A stretch of 64,000 bases of DNA from Alteromonas sp. MMG017 (GTDB lineage: Bacteria; Pseudomonadota; Gammaproteobacteria; Enterobacterales; Alteromonadaceae). The notes beneath the pieces are model-generated. The model was not told where the DNA came from, did no database searches, and worked only from the letters and a program-made list of their open reading frames with translations. Shown here piece by piece: positions 10,334 through 19,059 of the stretch; position 1 is the first letter of the stretch; the number at the start of each line of letters is the position of its first letter. The translations under genes were made by a program, and so were the position numbers. Location: assembly GCF_018100795.1 (NCBI RefSeq), contig NZ_JAGJDY010000006.1, positions 62,001 through 126,000 of the forward strand, written 5' to 3'.

Positions 10334-11221
10334 CTAAAATGTCAGTGTTTGACTAGCACACCAACTTAACCATGTTTCAGTCACCGGTACGCCGTTAGCT
10401 TGCCAGTGCATTTCTAAAGGCACGGACAGCGGCATAGTAAGCGATATAAACTCACAACCTTGTGTTTGTAAATTCTTAATGCAGCTAGGCACTAACGCAA
10501 CATGTTGTGTACTGGCTATGTGGGTTAGTAGCGCTTGCATACTACTGGGCTCATTACTTACTTTAGGTTGTACTTGCACGCGGTGGAATGCACTGATAAT
10601 GGCATCAAATAAGCTGGATGCTTGTTCACGGGCAAAAAGAGTGAGGGGGTAAGGTGCTAAGTCAGCCAAATTCACGCTGCTATTTTTCGACAATGGGTGC
10701 GCTTCAGACACCACAAGAACAATAGGATCATCGGTTAAATGTTGCTGATTGATTAAACCACTATAGCCGCCATCGATAGGTCGTGAAAAGCCTATATCTA
10801 TTCTGCCTTCACTAAAAGCTTCTAGTTGCTGTGCGGCAGTCATTTCAAATATTTGTACATCAATGAGTGGCTCACTTAGCGAGAAGCGTTTTAATAATTC
10901 GGGCATAAAATGCGCGCAGGCGGAACTTAAGTAACCAATACGCAGCAACCCCTGTTTACCGTTCGCAACGCGCTGGGTTTCATATTGAGCTTGTTGGTAA
11001 TGGGCTAAGATATCTTCAACATGGCGAAGAAATACTTTTCCAGGTGCAGTTAACTCCACATAACGCGTAGTACGCTCAAAAAGCTTAACGTTTAGGGATG
11101 ACTCTAGTGCATTAATATGGCGGCTAACCGCGCTTTGAACAGTATGTAAACGCGTAGCAGCTAATGAAAAGCTTTTGCATTGAGCTACTTCAACAAAGGT
11201 GTACATGTGCTTTAGGTTCAT
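10334..11221 (-). CDS. LysR-family transcriptional regulator (next to MFS exporter)
   Basis: A 295-residue LTTR. The N-terminal winged helix-turn-helix spans roughly residues 1-60 (FSLAATRLHTVQSAVSRHI, then LFERTTRYVELT). A linker helix follows, then a two-lobed inducer-binding domain from about residue 90. It is divergent from an MFS transporter gene with a 127-base gap that contains a near-ideal LysR box (11246-11266). That arrangement predicts that it controls the transporter and itself. Effector unknown. Confidence 0.92.
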   Translation of the reverse strand: MNLKHMYTFVEVAQCKSFSLAATRLHTVQSAVSRHINALESSLNVKLFERTTRYVELTAPGKVFLRHVEDILAHYQQAQYETQRVANGKQGLLRIGYLSSACAHFMPELLKRFSLSEPLIDVQIFEMTAAQQLEAFSEGRIDIGFSRPIDGGYSGLINQQHLTDDPIVLVVSEAHPLSKNSSVNLADLAPYPLTLFAREQASSLFDAIISAFHRVQVQPKVSNEPSSMQALLTHIASTQHVALVPSCIKNLQTQGCEFISLTMPLSVPLEMHWQANGVPVTETWLSWCASQTLTF

Positions 11222-11245
11222 GAAAGCTAGACTCGTACCGTTAGA

Positions 11246-11266
11246 TTAATGCTGAATATGCATTAA
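11246..11266. promoter_or_regulatory. Probable LysR operator (TTAATGC-N7-GCATTAA)
   Basis: A perfect 7-bp inverted repeat, TTAATGC TGAATAT GCATTAA, 24 bases upstream of the lysR start and about 80 upstream of the MFS start. It contains the T-N11-A motif typical of LTTR boxes. Assignment to this regulator is by position. Confidence 0.6.
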
Positions 11267-11348
11267 AGGTGTGTAAAATTATCATTTAACGGATAGATTG
11301 CCAATGCGTAAAATACAAGCCGAGTTAATTTAGTTTCAATGGGGTTTT

Positions 11349-12464
11349 ATGCAGTTATCACGTTTTGGAGAAATTACTTTATTAGTGATTTCAATGTTAA
11401 CCATCATGGTAGGGGCGGTATTAGCGCCTGGATTAAACTCTATTGCACCTGCCCTAGGTGTAAGTGAATTTGCACCCTTGCTCATCACCTTGCCGGCATT
11501 AGGCGCTATTTTATTTGCGTCATTTTTTGGAAAACTCATTGATAGTGTTGGGGCTCGCAAAACCCTAGTCATAGCCTTGTGGGGATACTTACTATTAGGT
11601 ATTGGTGGTATTTGGGTATACGGCCTGTTATGGGTAAGTATCGATCGAATTTTATTAGGTGGTTTTGCTGCAGGAGTAATGGCATCAGGCACCGCGATTA
11701 TTTCACAGTGGTACCACGGCAAATCTAGGCTTTCTGTCATTGCTAAACAAGGCATGGCCATTGAACTAGGCGGCGTAATAATCCTGTTTTTAGGTGGCTT
11801 GTTAAGTGAAATTGATTGGAGAGCGCCGTTCTTGCTCTACGGGCTGGCATTGGTTTGTTTGGTGCTAACTGCGATTAGCATTCCTCGTAAAGAGCCTGAA
11901 ACTCAGGGTGTTACTCTTAGCGAAAGTGGCCAAATTAATGAAAACTTACGGTCTGTCTTACTCCATGCCGTATTAGCCATGTCACTGTTTTTTAGTATGT
12001 TTATAACGCTGCCCAGTCATCTTGGCGATTTAGGTTACAGCGAAGCCGAAACGGGCTATTTACTGTCTTTTATCTCACTAATGGCTGTTTTATCTGCGCT
12101 GGTTATGCCACATGTGGTTAATGCTAAATCTGAGAAAGTAACGTTATTTTTGGCTTTTTTAAGCTTTGCCGCAGCCCATGCAATCTTCGCTATTGCTGAA
12201 ACCACGAGTTTACTTGTTGTGGCATCGCTATTTGCAGGTACGGGATTCGGGTTTTCTATACCACTACTTAATCATGCCACCGTTGAGCGTAGCTCTGATA
12301 CGAATATGGGCAGGAACTTAGCGTGGTTTGCCATGGCGGTATTCTCGGGTCAGTTTTTAACCTCGGCACTTGAGTTTTTACCTGTGGCAGACAGTGGTGT
12401 ATTTTCAGTCTGCGGGGGCATTGCCGTTCTGTGTTCGATTTACGTGATGAAAACAAAAGCCTAG
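11349..12464 (+). CDS. Major facilitator superfamily transporter
   Basis: A 371-residue polytopic membrane protein with about 12 hydrophobic segments and the MFS loop 2-3 motif in GKLIDSVGARKT (about residues 58-69). A longer hydrophilic stretch between the halves (about 177-195, PRKEPETQ...) is the central loop. It is shorter than most drug exporters but has both six-helix bundles. The substrate cannot be read from sequence. Divergent from a LysR gene that probably regulates it. The start ATG at 11349 follows a weak GGGG-type ribosome site. Confidence 0.88.
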   Translation: MQLSRFGEITLLVISMLTIMVGAVLAPGLNSIAPALGVSEFAPLLITLPALGAILFASFFGKLIDSVGARKTLVIALWGYLLLGIGGIWVYGLLWVSIDRILLGGFAAGVMASGTAIISQWYHGKSRLSVIAKQGMAIELGGVIILFLGGLLSEIDWRAPFLLYGLALVCLVLTAISIPRKEPETQGVTLSESGQINENLRSVLLHAVLAMSLFFSMFITLPSHLGDLGYSEAETGYLLSFISLMAVLSALVMPHVVNAKSEKVTLFLAFLSFAAAHAIFAIAETTSLLVVASLFAGTGFGFSIPLLNHATVERSSDTNMGRNLAWFAMAVFSGQFLTSALEFLPVADSGVFSVCGGIAVLCSIYVMKTKA

Positions 12465-12474
12465 TTAGGTAACT

Positions 12475-12513
12475 TAAAAAGTAAGTAAGCAGTGTTAGCA
12501 CTGTTTACTTACT
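12475..12513 (-). terminator. Hairpin terminator downstream of the deaminase gene
   Basis: A 15-bp hairpin, AGTAAGTAAGCAGTG / CACTGTTTACTTACT with one wobble pair and loop TTAG. On the minus strand it is followed by TTTTT (12475-12479 complement), so it ends transcription from the deaminase gene. It also lies just past the MFS stop codon and could act there more weakly. Confidence 0.7.
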
Positions 12514-12546
12514 CAAGAAGCTAAATAACTACAACAATATTACCTA

Positions 12547-13554
12547 TTAAGCACATTTGGCTAAATAATCATTGAGCCCCGCTAAATATTGCTCTTTTTC
12601 AGCCGTACTCAGCCAGCTTGCCTTAAAGCTGTTCGCCACTAACGTACTTAGCTCATCTTCGCTAAACCCACCTTCCTGCTGAAGCGCAATAAGGTTTTCA
12701 TTTAAATAAGCACGAAAATAGGAAGGATCGTCTGAATTAATCGTTGGCATTAATCCACGTTCAAGCATGGTTTTTATTTCGGTTGAGGTTAGTGATTGCA
12801 CTACGAATTGATTCGATACTGGGCAAATGGTTAACCCAATATTTTTTTGTTTCACTAAGTCGCATAATGCGTCTGAGGCTAAAATATTTACGCCGTGATC
12901 TATTCTGTCTACATCGATATCTTCTAATACTTGGCGAATGTGCTCTAGGGTATTGTGTTGGTTCACATCGCAATGCATAGTGAGTTTTAATCCCCACTCA
13001 CGGGCTTTAGCAAACACCTCTGCAAATTAAGATGGTGGGTTATTGTGTTCATCTGAATCTAATCCCACACCAATAAGTTTACTCAAATGAGGTTCAGCCA
13101 TGAGTAAGTGTTTCATAGCCGACTCGGCCGACATGTCACGTAGAAAACACAATATAAGATTGCTTTGTACACCAAGCTTGGTACTTGCATCTAGTTGCGC
13201 TTGATAGATACCGTTAATCACAGTATCGAAATCTACACCACGGGATGTATGTGCTTGGGGGTCGAAAAAGAGTTCAACATACACAATCTGCTGCGCTGCT
13301 GCTTTTTCAAAATAAGCCATGGTAAGTGCGTAAAAGTCTTCCTCTTCAATTAGTACACTCATACCTGCGTAATAGATATCTAAAAAGGAAGGCAGGTCGT
13401 GAAAGTTATAAGCGGCAATCATTTGCTCTGGGGTTTCAGCATTAAGCCTTATGCCATTTTTCTGAGCTAGTGCAAAGCTCAGCTCTGGTTCTAACGTGCC
13501 TTCAATATGAACATGGAGTTCGGCTTTTGGCATCTTTTGTATAAATTCTTGCAT
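12547..13554 (-). pseudogene. Adenine/adenosine deaminase gene with one in-frame stop codon
   Basis: Two pieces in the same reading frame together give a full-length purine deaminase of about 335 codons. The first piece (13554-13030) starts at an ATG preceded by GAGG and has the metal-binding HxH in AELHVHIEGT and GVGLDSDEHNNPPS. A TAA at 13029-13027 follows at once, where relatives have a lysine (PPSKF); one base change, AAA to TAA, would explain it. The frame then continues FAEVFAKARE with the third His (MHCDVN), DRIDHG and the aspartate pair in NSDDPSYF. The first piece lacks the His and Asp ligands, so neither piece should be active alone. A GTG at 13017 could start the second piece, but no convincing ribosome site precedes it. 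The sequence features resemble the adenine deaminase branch more than classical ADA. Confidence 0.85.
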
Positions 13555-13940
13555 ATGGCCTCGTGTTGTTTTTAGAAAAGCGCGCACAAAGCGCATTCAG
13601 TCTGAAATCCAGCTAGTTTACGACGCTGTGTCATGTAGGTTTATGTATAGATTCACATAAAAAGCAAAGCTAAACGATGCAAAAAACAAGCCTTAGTTAA
13701 AAATCATTACAATCTATTGGTTGGCTTAAGTTATTAATAGTAATAGATAAATGACGACTTTAGCTCGAATTTATGACCAAAAGGTTAGTGCCCAATGATG
13801 AGTAAATATGTGCATGAAGTGGGGAGAAGGACACTAGCGTTAATGGCGTCACGCCACAATAAGTGGCAGATGCATTGAGTTAGTGCAGTGTTGCCCGTCA
13901 CAATTGTCCGTTGCAGTTGTCCGTTACAATAATGGAAATT
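13555..13940. other. Intergenic region between the deaminase and flavoprotein genes
   Basis: About 390 bases upstream of the deaminase start and downstream of the flavoprotein stop, both genes being on the minus strand. It is AT-rich, with no open frame I would defend. The only structure seen is the triple 13-bp repeat at 13891-13929. Confidence 0.5.
13891..13929. repeat. Three tandem imperfect 13-bp repeats
   Basis: TTGCCCGTCACAA, TTGTCCGTTGCAG and TTGTCCGTTACAA follow each other without gaps, ending 11 bases past the flavoprotein stop codon (3' side). The unit resembles no site I recognise. Confidence 0.8.
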
Positions 13941-14948
13941 TCACCACGCGCCGGTATGCTCTGTGTAAATTGACCGCTCAATAATAGGGTGTTTAAAAGG
14001 ATAAATGGCGAAAATCCGAGTAACGTTTTGAATTACTACTTGTACAAATCGTTCCGCGCCAGCAAAACCCACCAATTTAGGGTGCTCCCATAAAATGGTA
14101 GCTTCACCACTAATGAAAAGAATGTCGCCGTTGCCATCGTCAATAAAGCATAAGCCAACACGTCCATCAGATTCGATATTCCCTAAGGTATTAAAAAATT
14201 TGTTCCCGCTAAAATCAGGAAACAAAAGTGTATTACTTTCTACTTTTACAAACCCTGGTTTTCCACCGCGATGAGAAACATCCAGTCCGTGACGGGGATC
14301 GGCGGTAAATTCACTGTGCCGCGAAGCAATGTAAAATGTATCAGCCTGAGCTACTAGCAAAGCATCGTTCTTCGTTAACTCGTTAGATTGCGCATGCTGA
14401 GCCTTAACGTTCGAATTCGTGCTTGAGCTGGTAGCCAGTGCGGGCGCAACATCACGGAGCAAGGTATCTCGGGGATGTATATACTGAGGACAGTTTCCAT
14501 AACTTTGTTCTACTTGAACTCGTATAATACCGCCCCGATTGTGAAGTATTAGTCCGTTAAGCCTGTTACGGCGGCGGGTACTCAGCTGTAACCCAAGTAG
14601 CGCAATTTTACTGCCAGTATTCACATCTAACTGTGCGGTATCATTGATTAACCAATCTACATTGTCGCTTAAGGCCAAAGAAAGCTGAGTAGGCGATGGC
14701 GACTCAATGTAGTGATGATCGTCTACATTAGTATGTTCGCCCCAAAGTGGTATCGCCCAAGGATGACCATGACTATCTACTACACCAGCCACCATAAACG
14801 GGCTACTGCAAAAGAACGCACGGTGCTGTTCTGGCATAAAGGGGCGAATAAAGCCTTTCGTCTGCTCACCGATACGCTCAGCAACGCCTAAACGTTGCTG
14901 AATGCGATACTCTTCAGAATGAAAGGCACTTGTATTGATACTGTTCAT
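13941..14948 (-). CDS. Pyridoxamine 5'-phosphate oxidase-like FMN-binding split-barrel protein
   Basis: A 335-residue cytoplasmic protein opening with SEEYRIQQRLGVAERIGEQ and RPFMPEQHRAFF, the signature of a large PNPOx-like family. It appears to hold two related barrel halves: about 40-160 (PFMVAGVVDSHGHPWAIPLWG) and 195-320 (FYIASRHSEF, GLDVSHRGGKPGF, LLFPDFSGNKFFNTLGN, GLCFIDDGNGDILFISGEA). Members bind FMN, or have lost it, and are often fused or adjacent to reductases; the substrate is unknown. It is the last gene of a three-gene operon: the GST gene ends 8 bases before its AAGG-preceded ATG. No oxidoreductase domain is fused here. Confidence 0.8.
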   Translation of the reverse strand: MNSINTSAFHSEEYRIQQRLGVAERIGEQTKGFIRPFMPEQHRAFFCSSPFMVAGVVDSHGHPWAIPLWGEHTNVDDHHYIESPSPTQLSLALSDNVDWLINDTAQLDVNTGSKIALLGLQLSTRRRNRLNGLILHNRGGIIRVQVEQSYGNCPQYIHPRDTLLRDVAPALATSSSTNSNVKAQHAQSNELTKNDALLVAQADTFYIASRHSEFTADPRHGLDVSHRGGKPGFVKVESNTLLFPDFSGNKFFNTLGNIESDGRVGLCFIDDGNGDILFISGEATILWEHPKLVGFAGAERFVQVVIQNVTRIFAIYPFKHPIIERSIYTEHTGAW

Positions 14949-14956
14949 AACGAACC

Positions 14957-15652
14957 TTAAAGTCTGTAATCCGCTGTCGCGGAATTTGCCATAGGGATAA
15001 AATTATCCAGCGATTCAATACGGTTAATCCAAGCTTGAATGGCCGGGTAAGGTTGCAACGAAACCCCACCTTCAGGCGCGTGGGCGATGTAGCTGTACAT
15101 GGCAATATCAGCGAGAGTCAGCCTGTTAGTAGCCAAGTATGCTTTAGTGCTCGATTCGATACGTGATTTGGGACCTAATAAGGTATCTTCCATCACTGGT
15201 AGTAAGATTTTAGTGGTTGCTAGTGCGGTGGGGACGTCGATATTGGCAGCAAAAACATATTCAAGACGAAGCGCCGCAGGGCCTTTGGCGAGCTCACCGG
15301 CAGCTACCGAAAGCCAGCGTTGAACATTGGCTTTTTCAATTGCTGTCGTACCCACCCAAGGATAGTCACTGCCGTAAGTATCGGCTAAATAAACAATAAT
15401 GGCATTGGAGTCTGAAACGGTGTGTTCACCATCAACAATCACCGGCACCTGTCCGAAAGGGTTCTTGGTAATAAAGTCGGCAGACTTATGCGCACCGTTT
15501 ACCATATCAAGATTGTGATTTTGGTAACAAATACCAAGCAGAGACATAAACAACTCTACCTTGTGACAGTGGCCAGATTTCGGGTTTCTATAATGAATAA
15601 TCGGGTTATTTTTTAGTGTGTTATTAAGCGCATTTATAGATAATGAAGTCAT
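14957..15652 (-). CDS. Glutathione S-transferase family protein
   Basis: A 231-residue protein with a thioredoxin-fold N-terminal domain (SGHCHKVELFMSLLGI; cis-proline loop NPFGQVPVIVDG; SDSNAIIVYLADTYG) and an all-helical C-terminal domain containing RLTLADIAMYSYIAHAPEGG. The residue in the usual Ser/Cys catalytic position lies in KSGHCHKV. Likely conjugates or reduces electrophiles with glutathione; the substrate is not predictable. Middle gene of the DUF1348-GST-flavoprotein operon, 11 bases after the upstream gene and 8 before the next. Confidence 0.9.
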   Translation of the reverse strand: MTSLSINALNNTLKNNPIIHYRNPKSGHCHKVELFMSLLGICYQNHNLDMVNGAHKSADFITKNPFGQVPVIVDGEHTVSDSNAIIVYLADTYGSDYPWVGTTAIEKANVQRWLSVAAGELAKGPAALRLEYVFAANIDVPTALATTKILLPVMEDTLLGPKSRIESSTKAYLATNRLTLADIAMYSYIAHAPEGGVSLQPYPAIQAWINRIESLDNFIPMANSATADYRL

Positions 15653-15663
15653 TGATATTCGCC

Positions 15664-16125
15664 TTATAAACCAAGTGCGGTAAGACTTGGGAAATTAAGT
15701 GGGCGACTATCGTCCTCCCAAGTCAGCTTACGTTCGATGTCATTGATAGGGTGGTCGTTAATACTGGCAATGCGGCGCTGCATTAACCCTTCTGGGTTGA
15801 ACTCCCAATTTTCGTTACCATAGGTACGAAACCATTGACCTGAGGCATCTTGATACTCATAAGCAAAGCGCACTGCGATACGGTTTTCAGCGTGTGCCCA
15901 CAGTTCTTTAACCAACTTATAGTTAATTTCTCGCGCCCATTTTCGTGTTAAAAAGGCCTCAATTTGTGCTGTTCCGGTAATAAACTCAGCACGGTTTCGC
16001 CACTGACAATCTGGTGTATATGCTGCTGCAACTCGCTTAGGCGAACGACTATTCCAGGCATCTTCTGCCATACGAATTTTTTCAATAGCGGTGTCTCTTG
16101 TAAAAGGGGGAAGTGGAGGTCTCAC
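15664..16125 (-). CDS. DUF1348 (NTF2-like, SnoaL fold) protein
   Basis: A 153-residue protein with the signature [12 protein letters not shown], then [29 protein letters not shown] and YGNENWEF, which is the DUF1348 group of NTF2-like folds. The GTG at 16125 is chosen as start because AGGA lies 7 bases upstream and homologs begin at about this RPPLPPF segment; a TTG at 16191 is the alternative. The fold is an open cone that binds small hydrophobic ligands; no function is proved. First gene of a detoxification-like operon with a GST and an FMN-barrel protein, divergent from a LysR gene. Confidence 0.85.
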   Translation of the reverse strand: MRPPLPPFTRDTAIEKIRMAEDAWNSRSPKRVAAAYTPDCQWRNRAEFITGTAQIEAFLTRKWAREINYKLVKELWAHAENRIAVRFAYEYQDASGQWFRTYGNENWEFNPEGLMQRRIASINDHPINDIERKLTWEDDSRPLNFPSLTALGL

Positions 16126-16194
16126 AAGCTCATCCTGGTGATTTAAGTTGCAGTTAGTATGATTGCTTGATAAAAATAAATAATTACTCAATTT

Positions 16195-16211
16195 TGAAAT
16201 TTATAATTTCA
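16195..16211. promoter_or_regulatory. Palindrome between the LysR gene and the DUF1348 operon
   Basis: TGAAATT TAT AATTTCA is a perfect 7-bp inverted repeat midway between the two divergent start codons. A third TGAAAT half-site follows at 16216. Its place fits an operator of the adjacent LysR regulator; binding is inferred. Confidence 0.5.
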
Positions 16212-16278
16212 CTTTTTGAAATAATAAAGTGTGTAGACTAGTTAGCTAAACCCGTTAGCAGAGAGCAAATAGCCCGTT

Positions 16279-17181
16279 ATGGATAGAATACAAGCTATGT
16301 CAGTATTTGCTGAAGTCGCCAAGCTTGGAAGTTTTGTGAACGCTGCCGAGCAATTGTCGATGTCACCTCCGGCGGTAACGCGGGCTGTCGCTACCCTAGA
16401 AGCCCAGTTGAACACACGCTTATTTCATCGTACTACACGTCGTATTCGTTTAACCGAAGCGGGCATACAATATCTTAATGACGTACAAAGAATCCTGGCA
16501 GATATTGCGCAAAGCGAGGCCGCTATTGCGGGGGTTCAACTATTGCCCAAGGGCACGCTGAGTGTGACGGCACCGGTTTTATTCGGTGAGCTTTACATCA
16601 CGCCAATTATTGCTCAGTTTTTACGAGATTTTCCTGAAGTGAATGTGCATGCCTATATGTACGACAACATCGTTGATTTACTCGATACAAAAATTGATGT
16701 GGCAATAAGAATTAGTAAGCCTAAAGACTCTGGGTTATATGCCACTACGGTGGGGTATGTAAGAAAGGTAACCGTGGCTTCTGCAGAATATCTAGCTAAT
16801 GCCCCAGCGTTAAGCACGCCAGAAGATTTAAAACATCATACCTTGCTGTACCCAAGTGACTTTACTGAACCGCCGGTATGGAATTTCAAGCGCAATGGCA
16901 AAACGGTAGCAATTCGGTTGCAGCCAAGATTTGAGTGTAACCAAAATCGTTCAACAATTAGCGCCGCAAAATCTGGACTAGGTATAACTCGCCTTATGTC
17001 GTATCAGGTTGCAGATGCGATAAAGAAGGGCGAATTAGTCAGTGTGTTAGATGAGTTTAATGACGCTAAGTTACCAATCCAGGTGGTCAGTCTTGAAGGC
17101 CGTCATAACCTAGAAAAAGTGAAAAAATTCGTAGAGTATGTCAAAAATGCCTTAGCAAAAGACGTGTACTTGAATTCGTAA
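16279..17181 (+). CDS. LysR-family transcriptional regulator (next to GST operon)
   Basis: A 300-residue LTTR of the CrgA/AaeR-like type. The helix-turn-helix lies in SFVNAAEQLSMSPPAVTRAV with LFHRTTRRIRLTEAG, and the substrate-binding domain starts at about residue 90 (LSVTAPVLFGELYITPII). This subgroup often controls divergent oxidoreductase or detoxification genes, and here the DUF1348-GST-flavoprotein operon is divergent with a palindrome between them. Inducer unknown. Confidence 0.92.
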   Translation: MDRIQAMSVFAEVAKLGSFVNAAEQLSMSPPAVTRAVATLEAQLNTRLFHRTTRRIRLTEAGIQYLNDVQRILADIAQSEAAIAGVQLLPKGTLSVTAPVLFGELYITPIIAQFLRDFPEVNVHAYMYDNIVDLLDTKIDVAIRISKPKDSGLYATTVGYVRKVTVASAEYLANAPALSTPEDLKHHTLLYPSDFTEPPVWNFKRNGKTVAIRLQPRFECNQNRSTISAAKSGLGITRLMSYQVADAIKKGELVSVLDEFNDAKLPIQVVSLEGRHNLEKVKKFVEYVKNALAKDVYLNS

Positions 17182-17214
17182 TTTCACGTTATTTCTTTTT
17201 GTGATCCCCTTTTG

Positions 17215-17436
17215 TTACTTGCCTTCATTAATGACCTCGTTTCTCTCTCGCTCGTAGGTGTCATAGCTCTTTTGATATTGAGCTTCGCACTCTTCTCGTT
17301 GTGCGCCATAGAGTTTACGGCATTCTTGAAGACGGTTCTCTTGAGTGGCCTCATATAAGTCTTGCGATGTGCAGGCGAATAATAACGGGGATGCAGTTAC
17401 CACTAAAGCGAAGGACCCGAGTTTGCTACTAAACAT
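17215..17436 (-). CDS. Small lipoprotein, function unknown
   Basis: A 73-residue protein with a signal ending L-F-A-C (lipidated Cys22) and a short charged helical mature part with two further cysteines (QECRKLYGAQREECEAQ) that could form a disulfide. Ser and Gln after the cysteine do not give an Asp-type inner-membrane retention signal, so outer membrane is likely. Convergent with the LysR gene. Similar small lipoproteins occur in Alteromonadales, but I recognise no named family. Confidence 0.7.
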   Translation of the reverse strand: MFSSKLGSFALVVTASPLLFACTSQDLYEATQENRLQECRKLYGAQREECEAQYQKSYDTYERERNEVINEGK

Positions 17437-17601
17437 AAATTACCTTTGCGAAGAGAAGTGCCATTCTCATGGCTTATAGATAATGGTTATGACGGTACAA
17501 ATCCCATTTGGTTCATTGATTTATCCGTCCATTTTTTAATGCTATCTTTATGCAGGTTTGATAAAACTAGCCCCATTAATAAAGAGTAAATAACCAGCCT
17601 T

Positions 17602-18060
17602 ATGATTTCTTGGAAAGTATTAACATTTAGCCAGCTCAATACCCATCAGTTATTCGAGCTTATGAAACTTCGAGTAGATGTGTTTGTGGTAGAGCAAACA
17701 TGCCCATACCCTGAACTTGATGAAAAAGACAGGCATAGCGATACGCGACATTTATTAGGCTTTAACGGCGACATGTTAGTCGCTTATGCCCGTTTGATAC
17801 CTGCGGGTGTGAGCTATCCTGGCGTCAGTATTGGCAGAGTGGCTACCCATGCAGATTTCAGAGGCAATGGTGCAGGGAAAAATTTGTTAGCTGAGGCTAT
17901 CAAGCAGTGTGAAAACTTGTGGCCGAAAGAAGATATTGAAATTGGTGCACAAGAATACTTGTTAGCCTTTTATCGTAAATTTGGTTTTGTGCAAACCTCT
18001 CAAATGTATTTAGAAGATGATATACCCCACGTAGATATGAAGCGTAAAGCAGTAGCTTGA
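17602..18060 (+). CDS. elaA: GNAT N-acetyltransferase, ElaA family
   Basis: A 152-residue single-domain acetyltransferase. The N-terminal FSQLNTHQLFELMKLRVDVF and VVEQTCPYPELDEKDR are the ElaA signature. The acetyl-CoA loop is in IGRVATHADFRGNGAGKNLL, and the end contains YRKFGFVQTSQMYLEDDIPHVDM. The acetyl acceptor of ElaA is not established. Monocistronic: followed by a terminator and a convergent gene. Confidence 0.93.
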   Translation: MISWKVLTFSQLNTHQLFELMKLRVDVFVVEQTCPYPELDEKDRHSDTRHLLGFNGDMLVAYARLIPAGVSYPGVSIGRVATHADFRGNGAGKNLLAEAIKQCENLWPKEDIEIGAQEYLLAFYRKFGFVQTSQMYLEDDIPHVDMKRKAVA

Positions 18061-18093
18061 TTCAAGAGCTTGATCCACGTACTGCTGAAGGAA

Positions 18094-18119
18094 TAAGGGC
18101 TGGTTAATACCAGCCCTTT
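18094..18119. terminator. Terminator between elaA and the exported HAD gene
   Basis: 10-bp stem AAGGGCTGGT / ACCAGCCCTT with loop TAAT, extended by one T/A pair. The T-tract is short on both strands, so efficiency may be modest. Confidence 0.65.
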
Positions 18120-18135
18120 AAAATAGCGGTAACCG

Positions 18136-18906
18136 TTATTGGTTGGGAAGCATTTCAACCAATTCGTTTAAATCATTCACGTTGTAATCTGGCGCAATCG
18201 CCAATGGATACAATACCTTTCCTGGGCGTGCAATAAAGGCAGCTTGCCAACCGGCTTGTTTAGCGCCAGCGATATCCCAACCGTGTGCTGCAACCAACAT
18301 GGCATCTTCAGGTTTAACTCCCATTTTTTCAGCAGCCCATGCATATGTGCGAAGATCAGGTTTGTATAGATTGATATCTTCAACACTTAAGCGATGTTCA
18401 AAAAATTCAAGCAAGTCAGCATTTTTGAATTGGGTATACACACCTTGGTTAGAAGAGTTGGTCAAGCTTACCAGTGTATAACCTTTATCTTTCAACGCTT
18501 GTAAGCCACTACGTACATCTGCATGAGGCGGTAAGCTACGAAGTGGGGTAACAATAGCGGTTTTCGCTTGTTCTTGGGTAAGCGGAATACCTTCTATTTC
18601 AGCCACCATCAATAACGACGCCACACCAATTTCACCGAAAGTGTGAAAACGCTGGGTGGTAGAGTCTACTAGTGAGTGATGAAGCATAGTTGAAAACCAC
18701 AAAGGTAGTAACTCATTGCGGCCTCCTAGCGCTTCGCCTACGGAGCTGCGCATAGCAGTAAGGTCGAGCAGGGTTTCATTCACATCGAAGAATATAACTT
18801 TAGGAGGTACAGGCTTAGCCTTTTCCATTGTGGTGTCAGTAGGCTGTTGAGCATAGCTTGAAAATAACGGCAATATGAGTAGTGCCGCAGTAATAAATCG
18901 TTTCAT
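18136..18906 (-). CDS. Exported HAD enzyme, type II haloacid dehalogenase-like
   Basis: A 256-residue HAD hydrolase of the L-2-haloacid dehalogenase subgroup: nucleophile Asp in FFDVNETLLDL (about 39-49), SLTNSS (motif II), YKPDLRTY (motif III lysine), and HGWDIAGAKQAGW. Unusually it carries a clear Sec signal (basic MKR, hydrophobic core, cleavage after SYA near residue 19), then a 15-residue linker before the fold. It should therefore act in the periplasm, while characterised haloacid dehalogenases are cytoplasmic. Dehalogenation is inferred from the subgroup; a phosphatase role is possible. Divergent from a TetR gene that may control it. Confidence 0.8.
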   Translation of the reverse strand: MKRFITAALLILPLFSSYAQQPTDTTMEKAKPVPPKVIFFDVNETLLDLTAMRSSVGEALGGRNELLPLWFSTMLHHSLVDSTTQRFHTFGEIGVASLLMVAEIEGIPLTQEQAKTAIVTPLRSLPPHADVRSGLQALKDKGYTLVSLTNSSNQGVYTQFKNADLLEFFEHRLSVEDINLYKPDLRTYAWAAEKMGVKPEDAMLVAAHGWDIAGAKQAGWQAAFIARPGKVLYPLAIAPDYNVNDLNELVEMLPNQ

Positions 18907-19059
18907 AAGGGGGCCTCTTTGATGAGTAAGCTAAGTAAGCGAATGACTAATAAGCGTGGGTTTTACGAGTGATCTAAAAATAGAGACTTAAAAATAGACG
19001 CTTACATTTTGAATGATTGCTCAAAACGATAAAGGACTTTGCAATGGGGTTCAATAACT

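Noticed and set aside
13017-13029. Frameshift as cause of the deaminase break
   Set aside because: The downstream part is in exactly the same phase (the distance between parts is a multiple of three), so a nonsense change is the simpler cause.
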